Source: Antedon mediterranea
Lineage: Eukaryota; Echinodermata; Crinoidea; Comatulida; Antedonidae
Length of the DNA stretch: 64,000 nt
Assembly: GCF_964355755.1 (NCBI RefSeq)
Contig: NC_092670.1
Location: 32,847,795 to 32,911,794 of the forward strand
Direction of reading: 5' to 3'
Positions 13,500 to 24,600 of this stretch are shown piece by piece. The translations under genes were made by a program, and so were the position numbers. The notes beneath the pieces are model-generated. The model saw only the letters and a list, made by a program, of their open reading frames with translations. It had not been told where the DNA came from and did no database searches. Numbering within the stretch: position 1 is the stretch's first letter; each line of letters begins with the position of its first letter.

Positions 13500-14870
13500 A
13501 ATTGTTTACACTTAGCGACGAACCGCGATGAATTTTTGCATGGAAGAGCCTTCAGAAATCCAGTAAAATTTCACCAATCAGGAACCTAATTCACTTGCCA
13601 AATATGGTAAAGGCTTACCAAATATAGAAAGAACCTTCCCGCCGACTTTTTTTCGTATAAAATGACGGACATTTAAATCGGCGTCCATTTTTCGAAATCG
13701 TAGCTGTCGAGGGCTCACGTGAGGTAAGTTTTGATTCTGGTTTGTTTTGGTTTGAAACAAACCAGCCGATTTTTTCTTCAAAAGCCAAAATTAATAACAT
13801 TCTAGTATGTGTTCAATACACATATAATACATATTCTGAGAAAGATTTGGCTCTGTTCATTCATGAGAACTATTAAAATTTAGTGCAAGTTGAGCAGTCA
13901 CTTTTTTCGGGCCGCCGCCATCTTTGTATGTATTCCTTAGCTATATCGTAGATAGCGCCTGTGCTTTAACAGATCAATCTTTACCAATCACGGGGCTTTG
14001 GTTTGACATATTAGGTTTTGATCGACTATTTATTGATTATCACGCAATTATAATGTTATTTGAAGTTATATTTTGGGGAAATTTGTAATTATAAACTGAA
14101 TAAAATACATTGATATTTCGGTCTGTATATAGAAATAGGGCCGGCCTACTGTAACTAGTAGTAGGGCGGATCAACTGTCCACTAGGGCTAGCTAGGCCGA
14201 TCTGTTTAGAAGTTTCCTATATAGTTATTTCGTACGGATTGAACTATTAGTAATTACCCTATGCTATTGGAACTAAATTTGTAATTTTTTTTATTATATG
14301 CACCTAGGCCTAGTCCCAGCTGTAGAGCATACTATCTAGGCCTAGGCTAGCAGCTAGTCAGAGAAGAGCCAGTCAGCCGGCTCCTGCCCAGGCTATTATG
14401 CTGATGCTAGGCCAGCTGGAGTGTTCAACACTCGGCCAGAAATCGATGGTACCAAGCTCACCAGATGTACTAAAATAAACCTATAAAGGAAGTATACAAT
14501 GATACTGTAATATTTTCTTTTTATTTTATTTTGCAGGTGTTTGGATGCCAGCGTTTGATCACCTCAATTAGTCAGCATACCGTATCAAGCCAGAATGTCT
14601 GCTTACTGTTGTGAACCAACTTTCATGTGCATTTACTACGCCAATTTATATCAAGTTTAATATGTGTGCTATGTAAATAAGTTATAGAACTATATGATAT
14701 ATTTGATTTTATTTAATAATATTATAATAATTAGATTTGTTTTTCTTAGAATAGTATAAAAATAGTATTTTTACATGCAGTATAATTTTGAAAGTATTTA
14801 TGCCAATACTTTGCCATAAAAAAATAAAAACATCTCGTTACATTCTGCATTGTCTAGGATTAATTTCAAT
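13500..14870 (+). ncRNA. Possible two-exon noncoding transcript
   Basis: A GC-richer stretch before 13723 ends in a strong donor, CACGTGAG|GTAAGT. At about 14523-14535 there is a good acceptor (pyrimidine tract then TTTTGCAG) followed by about 330 bases without a long frame and an AATAAA near 14822. This is the look of a short spliced noncoding RNA, but no transcript evidence exists here and the exon bounds are guesses. It lies inside the 10.7-20.5 kb element. Confidence 0.2.
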
Positions 14871-16263
14871 AATAATAATATAGGTGCTATTTAAAAACAA
14901 AAATTTAAGAAATTTCAGCAGGTGGCTGGTTTCTGTTTTGTTTTTATATTCAATTTCCATTTTATTGGAAATTACTTAATCCAAACTAATATAAATAAGT
15001 TTATAAACCAGTATTTGTTCCAGTTATATTGCCGTATAGCTTTCATCATGGTAGTGTAAATATTGTATAGTGTATAATAATTACAGTATATATATTTATT
15101 TATTTTATCAGCATTTAACTTCTATCTAGTCTTTTTAAATGTTATCGTATTTATGTTTAAATTTGTGCTGCATAATTGTATTAGGTTACATGTTTCTCAG
15201 TTCTCCAAAATATACCAAAGAGATTCATTCAGTTAAAATTACACTTTTAATGTTTTATAACTCTACCAGAATCATTTTTGTATATTTTAGGATAGTTTGT
15301 TAATGATAATTTTTATCATACAACAGTTATGAGTTGAAATAAAATAAAGTATAAATTTAAAAAATTCTTCTTTGTGTTTTATTTTTATTATGTAGTTTTT
15401 GAAGAATTTGTGGTGTGATGATTGCAGTGATGGATTGTGCATTGTAAATTAATATTTATTAATTAATAACAATAATAAATGGAATTTAAAATTAAATCAC
15501 ATAAATACTGTAATGCAGTCGGACCTTGACAGTTTTTATTAAAAGCAGTCTGATTCCCCTACGACTAATGCCATGACGTCATTTTAAGCCGTCTGGTGCT
15601 GTAAGGCTATTGCCATTACGTCATTTCTCTCGTCGGAAAATGGCTGCTATTTCAGAATTCATTCGCTTCACTCAAACGAATCCAGCCGTTTTTTTCTTCA
15701 AGAGAGTTTAACGATTTCCTTTGGTAGAAATGTTTGGAATATATATTTACGTCATATACCTAAAATCCGTGACTGTTCATACGATTTTCAGTGAGTTATT
15801 AAATTTTTTTCGACTAAAGTTACTCATCACTACGCCAGTCGCCGCTAGCCTACGCTAAGGTCGCCACAAACTTTCACTTGGCTAGGCTAAATATGATCGA
15901 ATTTTTGAATTCTATACAGGTAAAATCCCTTAAATATTATTTATAAATACAAAATACCCTGTAAATCGTTAATAAAATCTCATAATTTTACACGGAAATT
16001 CAGAACTTTTTTCTCTCGATCGCCGGTAGCAATGGCGGCGATTCAAATTTCGAGATTGTGATAATTTCGAGGTCACGCAACTCTGCGTCTCGACTGTGAA
16101 AAACAACACTGTGTGTGGTCGATGACCTAGCTCCCGGCGGGATCATGGCCAACGGTTTTTTAAAGTAATCATTCAAAATCTAGAGTTTGTAAGTAAAAGA
16201 CACCTTTCATCGCAATTTATATATTAAATGCTTCAATAGGCCGAGCAAGATTAGTCTAATATA

Positions 16264-17499
16264 ATGTCGAAGGAAGACGCTTTGTTGAAGATCCGAGAAA
16301 TAGATGAAGAAGTGGCCAACATTTTAACAGGTTCGTAGGCCTAATAATTATATTTTAATCTGCCAGCAGTCTAGGCCTAGCCTAGGCTCCTTCCTAGTTA
16401 GTAATACTGTAGGCCTGGAACTAGTAGGTCTAGGCTAGCTTACTATGCCTGTACTGACGGACAGGTGTATAGGTTTAGCTTAGCATTTTAGTTCAGACAT
16501 TGACAGAGGGGACAAATATTGTCGGACCTATTTCAGCTAGGTATAAGGAAGGCCTAATAATAGATAATACAATTATAATGTAACAGTTATTTTGTAATGT
16601 AGCCATGAAATATCTACGAAGGATTATATTATATACACATATTCCAATGAGAAATATAATGACATTTAAAAACACTTCTTTATATTTAATTAATTGTACA
16701 CACTAAGTAATCCCCGAAGTGATCACATCGATATTGAAACTTAATGTTTTTAACTCTAAATTTAAAAAAAACATACTAAAAAAACAAACAAAAAACATAC
16801 GTACTGCATAACTAAAATTGTTATATTAAATTTCTTTTTAAAAAACTGTGTTATTTACAATATCTTAAATTATTTGTTAGGTAATTGAAGAAGTTCGAAG
16901 GATACTAATTATCACTAGGCAAAGAGGAATGAAATACAAAAGAAAGCTTTTTAAAAAAGTGCTTAGCAAATTTTTCCAAAGAAGAGAATAATATAGTTTA
17001 TTTTGGTATTTTAAAGAGAAACACCAGTCCTCCATCTGGTAAGTACAGTGTATGTTTTTGTACTTTTATCTATTCATAAATAGTTTTATAATGGACCAAT
17101 GGTAGTGAGGAAAATACGTGTACATATTGTGTACGTATTTTTAACAGCTTGGTTCGACTCAAGCTAGTGTCATGCACTCCTCCCTTTGACAACTAAAATT
17201 AAATAAATGACTTATGAATATTAATTTTTGACATATTAATGCTCTCCTGGCCAGCCCACCCTTTCCCCTTCCTTTTACATTGACCACCTACAAAACTGTA
17301 GGCTACATTATTAAAAAATTTGAGCTACAGTATATCAAGTTTATGTCCATACATTATTCCACTCATTTAAATAAATTTATATAATATAATGTTTTCAATT
17401 TGTTATTTTTGTTTAGGTTCAAAGATAACCCATATGTTGTCAAATCTGTCAAACATATTTGTTGGGAAAAACTCATCAAAAAAAGTCTGCCGACCTTGA
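16264..17499 (+). CDS. Candidate small two-exon protein (49 residues), unknown
   Basis: ATG at 16264 opens MSKEDALLKIREIDEEVANI and continues LT before a donor at 16331 (CAG|GTTCGT), leaving phase 1. An acceptor TTTGTTTAG at 17416 starts an exon at 17417 that joins in frame and runs 27 codons to TGA at 17497-17499. The first exon has a charged amphipathic character, loosely reminiscent of the N terminus of Mediator subunit MED11, but I cannot confirm that and the following residues do not look like MED11. Frames of the second exon other than phase 1 are also open, so the join is uncertain. It may be a decayed gene piece captured in the surrounding repeat. Confidence 0.25.
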
Positions 17500-18589
17500 A
17501 GGTATTTAGTGTTTTTTTAAATTTAAAATACAAGTAACATTATGTACATTAAAAAAAAATATATTAAAGTGTTTTTTTAAAATCAAATTTATCTTAGCTT
17601 AAAATTCGAGGTATATACTATGTTTGCAATAATTTATTAAAATCAAACAATTAAACAAAATTTACATTTAATTGTATGATTGTTATTATAAACATTGATA
17701 CGGAATAAAAACATCAACCAGGATTGAGCACCGTTTTGCGTATTGTCTTCCTAAATAGTAATATTAAAAATAAATTTAGACCCTAATAATTTAACTAAAA
17801 ATAATAGATACAGCCAGGCCTGTCTTTGGGATCGGTATAAACAGGGCAAAGTTTGTGATTAAAAAGTTCAAATGCATATTCCACCCACCCTTATGTCTTA
17901 TAATGTAAAATTATTCTTACCACCGTTCTAATATTGCGTCATGTTTTTGTGTTTACCGCCCCAGATATAGGACTCTAAAACCACACCGTACCCAATTAGT
18001 TGATGATGTTACACATATTTTAAATACAGTAATAACTAAAACTATATTAATCTCTTTTCATTTTTAGGAACATGAATAAAGATCCAGAATCCTGGTCTTC
18101 ACGCCGATCAGGTAATATGCCGGTATTGCTTTTGGACACAGAAATGGCCTACATTAAAGTTTAGCAAACAATTCTAACTACAAAGAAAGCAAAATTAGAT
18201 GAGGCTCTAGTTACTCTCCTCTCCACTTTTTACCTTCTGGATTTCGATTATCCAAAATGAAAAGAAGTAGGCCTCACTATCCTTTAACAGTTAGTGATTT
18301 GTGATGAAAACACACCTGTACACTTGACAAAGGCTGTTGAATCATCATTAGTATACATTAATAAATTTAAAGACACCTAATAGTTTAAAGCCCAGGTGCG
18401 GGAGAAGAATTTTACGAAATTTGTATTTTACCATTTTAATGTTTTTAAGTTTTCTTTTGATGGCATTTTATTATTAATAAAAACAAGTTTGTTTTAAAGA
18501 AGTTGTATATATTATTTTACCTAATGTCATGTAAATTGTAGTTCTTAATAAAAATAACAGTATTGTTAATATTATGTTTTATAACATTC

Positions 18590-20458
18590 TTGAATTTATT
18601 TGTTTAAGTAAAATAATACTTAAAATGAGTATTCATTTATCGTTCTTAAAATAAATTTTTAATGATTTATATTTTATAGAATTCTTGTTTCAAGCAATTT
18701 TTTTCCCAATATAAGTAAGAATTTACGAATTTTAATTTGATAGAATTCTTGTTTCAAGCAATACTTTTCTTAAAATAAGTAAACATTTACTGGTTTTTAT
18801 TTGATAGACTTCTTGTTTACTTATTTTAAAAAAAGTTTTGCTTGAAACAAGAATTCTACAAATAAAAATCGGAATATTCTTACTTATTTTAAGAAATATA
18901 TTGCTTGAAACAAGAAAACTAAAAATATAAATCGGAATATTCTTACTTATTTTAAGAAAAATATTGCTTAAAACAAGAATTCTTAAAAATAAAAATCGGA
19001 ATATTTTTACTTGTTTTAAGAAACATATTGCTTGAAACAAGAATTCTACAAATAAAAATCGGAATATTCTTACTTATTTTAAGAAAAATATTGCTTGAAA
19101 CAAGAATTCAAAAAATACAAATCGGAATATTCTTACTTATTTTAAGAAAAATATTGCTTGAAACAAGAATTCTACAAATAAAAATCGGAATATTCTTACT
19201 TAATTTAAGAAATATTTTGCTTGAAACAAGAATTCAAAAAATACAAATCGGAATATTCTTACTTATTTTAAGAAAAAAATTGCTTGAAACAAGAATTCAA
19301 AAAATACAAATCGGAATATTCTTACTTATTTTAAGAAAAATATTGCTTGAAACAAGAATTCAAAAAATACAAATCGGAATATTCTTACTTATTTTAAGAA
19401 AAATATTGCTTGAAACAAGAATTCAAAAAATACAAATCGGAATATTCTTACTTATTTTAAGAAATATATTGCTTGAAACAAGAATATTAAAATTAAAAAT
19501 CGGAATATTCTTACTTATTTTAAGAAAAATATTGCTTAAAACAAGAATTCTAAAAAATACAAATCGGAATATTCTTACTTATTTTAAGAAAAATATTGCT
19601 TGAAACAAGAATTCTACAAATAAAAATCGGAATATTCTTACTTAATTTAAGAAATATTTTGCTTGAAACAAGAATTCAAAAAATACAAATCGGAATATTC
19701 TTACTTATTTTAAGAAAAAAATTGCTTGAAACAAGAATTCAAAAAATACAAATCGGAATATTCTTACTTATTTTAAGAAAAATATTGCTTGAAACAAGAA
19801 TTCAAAAAATACAAATCGGAATATTCTTACTTATTTTAAGAAATATCTTGCTTGAAACAAGAATTCAAAAAAATACAAATCGGAATATTCTTACTTATTT
19901 TAAGAAATATATTGCTTGAAACAAGAATTCTATAAAATACAAATCGGAATATTCTTATTTTAAGAAATATCTTGCTTGAAACAAGAATTCAAAAAAATAC
20001 AAATCGGAATATTCTTACTTATTTTAAGAAATATATTGCTTGAAACAAGAATTCTATAAAATACAAATCGGAATATTCTTACTTATTTTAAGAAATATAT
20101 TGCTTGAAACAAGAATTCAAACAAATAAAAATCGGAATATTCTTACTTATTTTAAGAAAAATATTGCTTGAAACAAGAATTCTATTTTAAAAAATCGATA
20201 AATTGTTACTTATTTTAAGGCAGATACTGCTTAAAACAAGAATGAAAAAGCGATTAAATTCTTGGTAAGAATATTGTTCTTAAAGTATTATTTCTTGGTA
20301 AGAATAATTTTCTTGATAAGAATTTGTGTGATTCTTGTTAAGAATTTTACGATTCTTGGTAAGCCAAAAAGTATTGAAATACGGACAAGTCAAAATTTAC
20401 TTGTTTCAAGAAATATTTTGCTTGAAACAAGTTTTTTTTTTCTTAAAACAAGAATCAG
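18590..20458. repeat. Right satellite array (63-bp units)
   Basis: The unit containing CTTACTTATTTTAAGAAAA, ATTGCTTGAAACAAG and AAATCGGAATATT repeats about 20 times at exactly 63 bp. Because 63 is a multiple of three, frames stay open across many units and mimic proteins of 102-191 residues. At about 18815 the orientation flips: units before it run in the opposite sense, giving a palindromic junction. A multi-unit block around 19154-19480 is repeated near 19600-19870, showing higher-order structure. The last 240 bases diverge into CTTGGTAAGAAT-type variants. Confidence 0.9.
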
Positions 20459-20773
20459 AATTTTGCTGTGTGGTTACTGATTGAGTGTTAAACATGAGAT
20501 TATTCTATTTAGCAAAGCTAATTATTTCTTATGAAAATACGTGATTATAAATAATAGTTTATGTAGTGTAATGCATCTCGTTAAACCCTAACAATGAAAT
20601 TATTCCACGAACGTCCTTCCCAAACTCGCGTACTGGAATCTCTGTGACAACATAATTGTTTAACGTTAATACAAATCACAATGTGCTTTAACAGTTACAA
20701 TACGAAGTAATTAAAATGTTACGATGAGTGCTAGTTTAGCAAACAACTAGAGGACAGTAAACATTCGTAAACA

Positions 20774-20807
20774 ATGGAACTGGCTCGATCTCCATACAAG
20801 AAAGAAG
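20774..20807 (+). CDS. Candidate upstream exon (MELARSPYKKE), possibly PRDM14
   Basis: ATG in a good context (AAACAATGG) opens MELARSPYKKE and meets a possible donor AAG|GTACTA at 20808. It lies about 0.9 kb before the first certain PRDM14 exon on the same strand. The phases do not agree: this exon ends in phase 1, while the exon at 21681 needs phase 2. Either an unseen exon intervenes, a different donor is used, or this is not part of PRDM14. Confidence 0.25.
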
Positions 20808-21057
20808 GTACTATTTTGTATTCCAACATCATCTGTTGCTAATTATTACAGTGTATTAATCGCCTGATAAAAAGATAGTTGGTCTTTACCAGGGCTATTT
20901 GGAAAGACTTATAATACGTTTGATGTATGAAATAAATCAATGTGATCATTTCGAAAAGGTTCGACAGACTTTATATTTTTACATTACAAAACCAGTACTG
21001 TTGAAACACCTTGCAATATGTGCAGAAATGAAAATATTATAATTATAATACTTGTAG

Positions 21058-21086
21058 TAGTAGTACTACTACTACTACTACTACTA
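21058..21086. repeat. Palindromic trinucleotide run
   Basis: TAG repeats run directly into TAC repeats (GTAGTAGTAGTACTACTAC and on), so the stretch can fold on itself. Confidence 0.9.
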
Positions 21087-21680
21087 ATAGTTTAGTTCAT
21101 CCTGTGAGTGAGTTTGTGCTCGCAGTTGGATGAGTATAAAAAATATGATTTAAAACAATAATACATACAAGCTTAAAAGATTATCTTTTACCTACAAGAA
21201 CTATTTACTTTCAAGATATGGTTAACGTTAACGTAAGACCAGTTAAGATTGGATAAAGTGGTTTAAAAAAGAAATTGTAGCTTTGCTGCTTTCTTTTATT
21301 TAATATTAGTTTATGTATTTTTTTTTCTTTCGCATTCGTTTTTAATATTATTATATCTTGGGGTGGGTCAAACTTAAAGTCTTTCTGACTTATATGACCC
21401 CTCCCCCCCACATGATTACTTCATTGTATTTATTATCCTGTTATGTTGAATTGAAAGTACAGAGCACGATGGATATATGGACATAGACAATTTTAAATGA
21501 TTAAAAAGAGATAGATGTTTATGTTAACATTGGTTGTAGTGTACACGGAAAGAAGGGAGTACAGACGGTTTTTGCTCTTATGATCTTTCCTACTAGTTGT
21601 TACAATGATTATGATTGGCGAATGAAAATCATCCTCATTATGATATTAATCATTATTATTTTTCTTGATTGTTACACTAG

Positions 21681-24600
21681 TCTAACTCTACGATGGCCCC
21701 CACCATTCGGCAAGCTGGTGAGCAACGACGACAGTCGAACAAGCATCCCGCTTCACAATCATCATCTGTGGTTAGCACCAGAATTTCTACGACCACCACA
21801 CCGTGCTACGATTGAAACGCCAACATACCACGCAACTCGACCTAAACATGTTAATGTCGATAAAAACAACAATCGAATAAAAAGTATAAAAGAAAGTCTA
21901 CAACCACTACAATTTTCCTTCACTCGAGAAGAACTTGACACATCTCTGTATGGTTACAGTAAGGGGCAGATTGGCTGGACGGGACATGCGCTGTCGGGCC
22001 TACACGTGCACAATCCTGGTAGGTACTTATAGTTACAATGCAAATCAAAACATTAATTTAACAACGCGCCAATTTCAACTAGAATCAAACTCACGCATTC
22101 TAAATTAAGTATAACTAGATTTAATTCGTCACTATGACGAATTATAGGTTATATGCATTGATTTTAATAAAGATAATTGATTGATATAAGATATTGATTG
22201 ATTGATTTTCTCAGAATCTTTGTTATTTATAATATAAATAAATAAATAAATAAATAAAGATCCTGACAGAATCAAGAGGTTATATGCATATCATGCATAT
22301 AACCTAATTGGTATTGGGAAAACAGGAGACTTCATGGTTAATTTGTATTGGTTAATATGTTATTTACTCTTTATTCAAGTATCTTAGTTACATCACATAA
22401 TATACAGTAAGGTCACGTATTAGAAAACTCACTCATGAGACTGAAGGTAGAATTGAATCAGTGATGAAAAATAAGAACAATTTGTCTTAACTTGATGCAA
22501 GTGTTAGAGGTGTTACTGATGTGCCTACACATTGAAAAATTTACAAGGTTAACGATAGATTAGAAAAGCTTTAACAAAAGGATGTTAATTTGAAAGGTTT
22601 TCAGGGAGTACTTGTGAGTAACACGGTCAACAGTTAACCTATTATAGCGTACACAACGGGTTTAAAGGACACAATACGCCAAGTAGGCATTACAATAAGG
22701 TCGGTAAACTCAAAGGATAAACCAATGTTTCCTCCAACCAGAGTACGCATACCTTGTAATTGGCGATTTTATACTGATTTTGATACCATTATATCATTAA
22801 GGGTGTGTTGGACGTTGGACTACTGATCGTGAGATCACGTTTCGAATCCAACTCTCGCCGCATTGCTTGTACCCTTAGACAAGATACTTTACTTACGTTT
22901 GCCTCTCTCCACCCAGGTGTATAAATGGGTACCCGGTTAGATCAAGACAAACAACGCTGATTACTTGCTGCATTATGGGAGTATGTTTCCAGGCCATACG
23001 TGTTTGGTGCAAAAAATGACCGGGGCAATAATGTTCAGGGCTTAGAGGTTTCACAACATTAAGCGCTATATATATCCAGGATATTATTATTATTAAATAC
23101 ACTGATCGTTATTGTATTTTGTTTTCCAAAATATAGGTTACACATACTATTATTTTACCACCATAACTATTTTAAGCAGAACGTATTATACAATCATTAT
23201 TCTGAACATTCCTATGAATAATACGTCTAGCAGTAACCTAAACAGCATGGATATGTAGTGTACTATACTGTTATTGTTTATGTAATTGTTTCTTTAGCGA
23301 TAAGAAAAATCAACACATCTAAATCAGCCGTAGACCACATTGATATTTCACAGATGGACATACCAAATGGTAAGTGTTTTATTACATGTTTCTACTAGAT
23401 AGGTAACTTGATGAACTTTATTTTCATTTCTTAAAATCTTCAACAATAACTACCTTAATAAAACTGACTAAAGTGGACAATGCAATGGGCCTACCTAATT
23501 TTTCAAATACAGTGTTACTGATTTCAAATATGATGTGTGTTTGTCGTTTGTTTCAGGAGTGATCATCAGAAAGACGTTAGTAGGTGGAAACACTCACCAT
23601 GGTGCGTTCTGTGACAAAGCAATGACGCCGAAAGGAACTAAATTTGGTCCATTCCGAGGTAAAATCGTACACCCAAGTGAAATTAAAACCACCGATGATA
23701 ATAGTTGTATGTGGGAGGTAAGTTTAAATTGTATAAGGTGAGAAGCAAAATATTTAACATATAGGCCTAGCGAATATTGGCTAAAGACATAATAACGGCA
23801 AGCAGGGTTGTTTTTTTTTTCACGGTTGCTTGATTAAAATGTGTGTAGGCCTATCATACAACTACTAGGCCTGTCTTCCACGTGAAGCTGCTATGTAGCA
23901 CATTAAAACATTTCTTTGCTCACGCTTTCATTTCTCCAACTCTGCACAGAATATGGATCCCGTGGCATGTAAATGATCAGTAGGCCTACACCTGGAGATA
24001 ATTCACTGCTTGTTTTCAATAAAGTGGGCCTACCTACAGGTTTAAGCTTCTCTGACCACCCAATACTACCCTATTTACTCATGATGGACATGTGCCCAGC
24101 AATCCGTTTAAATCTAAAAATTCCGATCGATTTCAGATATTTGTTGAAGGTAAATTGAGTCATTTCATTGACGGAAAGGGATGCACCGGATGCTGGATGG
24201 CGCTAATAAACAACGCCCGCTACGCTCAAGAACAAAACTTAACAGCGATTCAACAAGGAAACGATATCTACTACGAAGCATGCAAAGACATACCTAGGGT
24301 AATACAAAATCTTTTAAGTTTGAATAATACAATTATTTACGAATTTGCAATGAATTTATGCGATGATAGTTCAACCTCCCTTCCTTTCACACACATTGTG
24401 TAGCACCAAATCAAACACCAAAACAATACATTTGAAATCATGAAACTGTGTAAGGACAAAATGGGCACGGGTTATGATACACCTACGATCATAAAGACGA
24501 GTTTTTTTATAAACATAATTACTTATGAGCTAATGCGTGCGAATACATTAACGGCACTAAACTTTATACGACCAAGAAGCACAGGGCCAAGAACCACATC

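Larger units (their letters stand above)
10697..20470. mobile_element. Putative 9.8-kb DNA-transposon-like element with inverted satellite arrays at its ends
   Basis: The left end CACAGCAAAATT (10697-10708) is mirrored perfectly by AATTTTGCTGTG at 20459-20470. Just inside both ends lies CTTGTTTTAAGAAAAAA in mirrored orientation. Inside these come two satellite arrays of one sequence family, at about 10.73-12.26 and 18.6-20.45 kb, in opposite orientation: the reverse complement of the right array shares the ATATTTT-CTTAAAATAAG core of the left. A TG dinucleotide flanks each side, too short to count as a target duplication. No transposase is recognised inside, so this would be non-autonomous or decayed. 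Alternatively, two independent insertions of a satellite-bearing element flank host DNA. Confidence 0.4.

Noticed and set aside
13578-13800. Two overlapping minus-strand frames of 67 and 61 residues
   Set aside because: They overlap each other in different frames, have no family signal, and the region's splice-like donor is on the other strand.
19028-19919. Open frames of 191 and 107 residues (repeated LLETRIQKIQIGIFLLILR)
   Set aside because: They are produced by the 63-bp satellite, whose period keeps frame; there is no start context and the minus strand gives a similar frame.
21580-21680. Hydrophobic N-terminal extension of PRDM14 (MKIILIMILIIIIF)
   Set aside because: It looks like a signal or membrane segment but is the AT-rich end of an intron; an acceptor (TTACACTAG) at 21680 marks the exon start.
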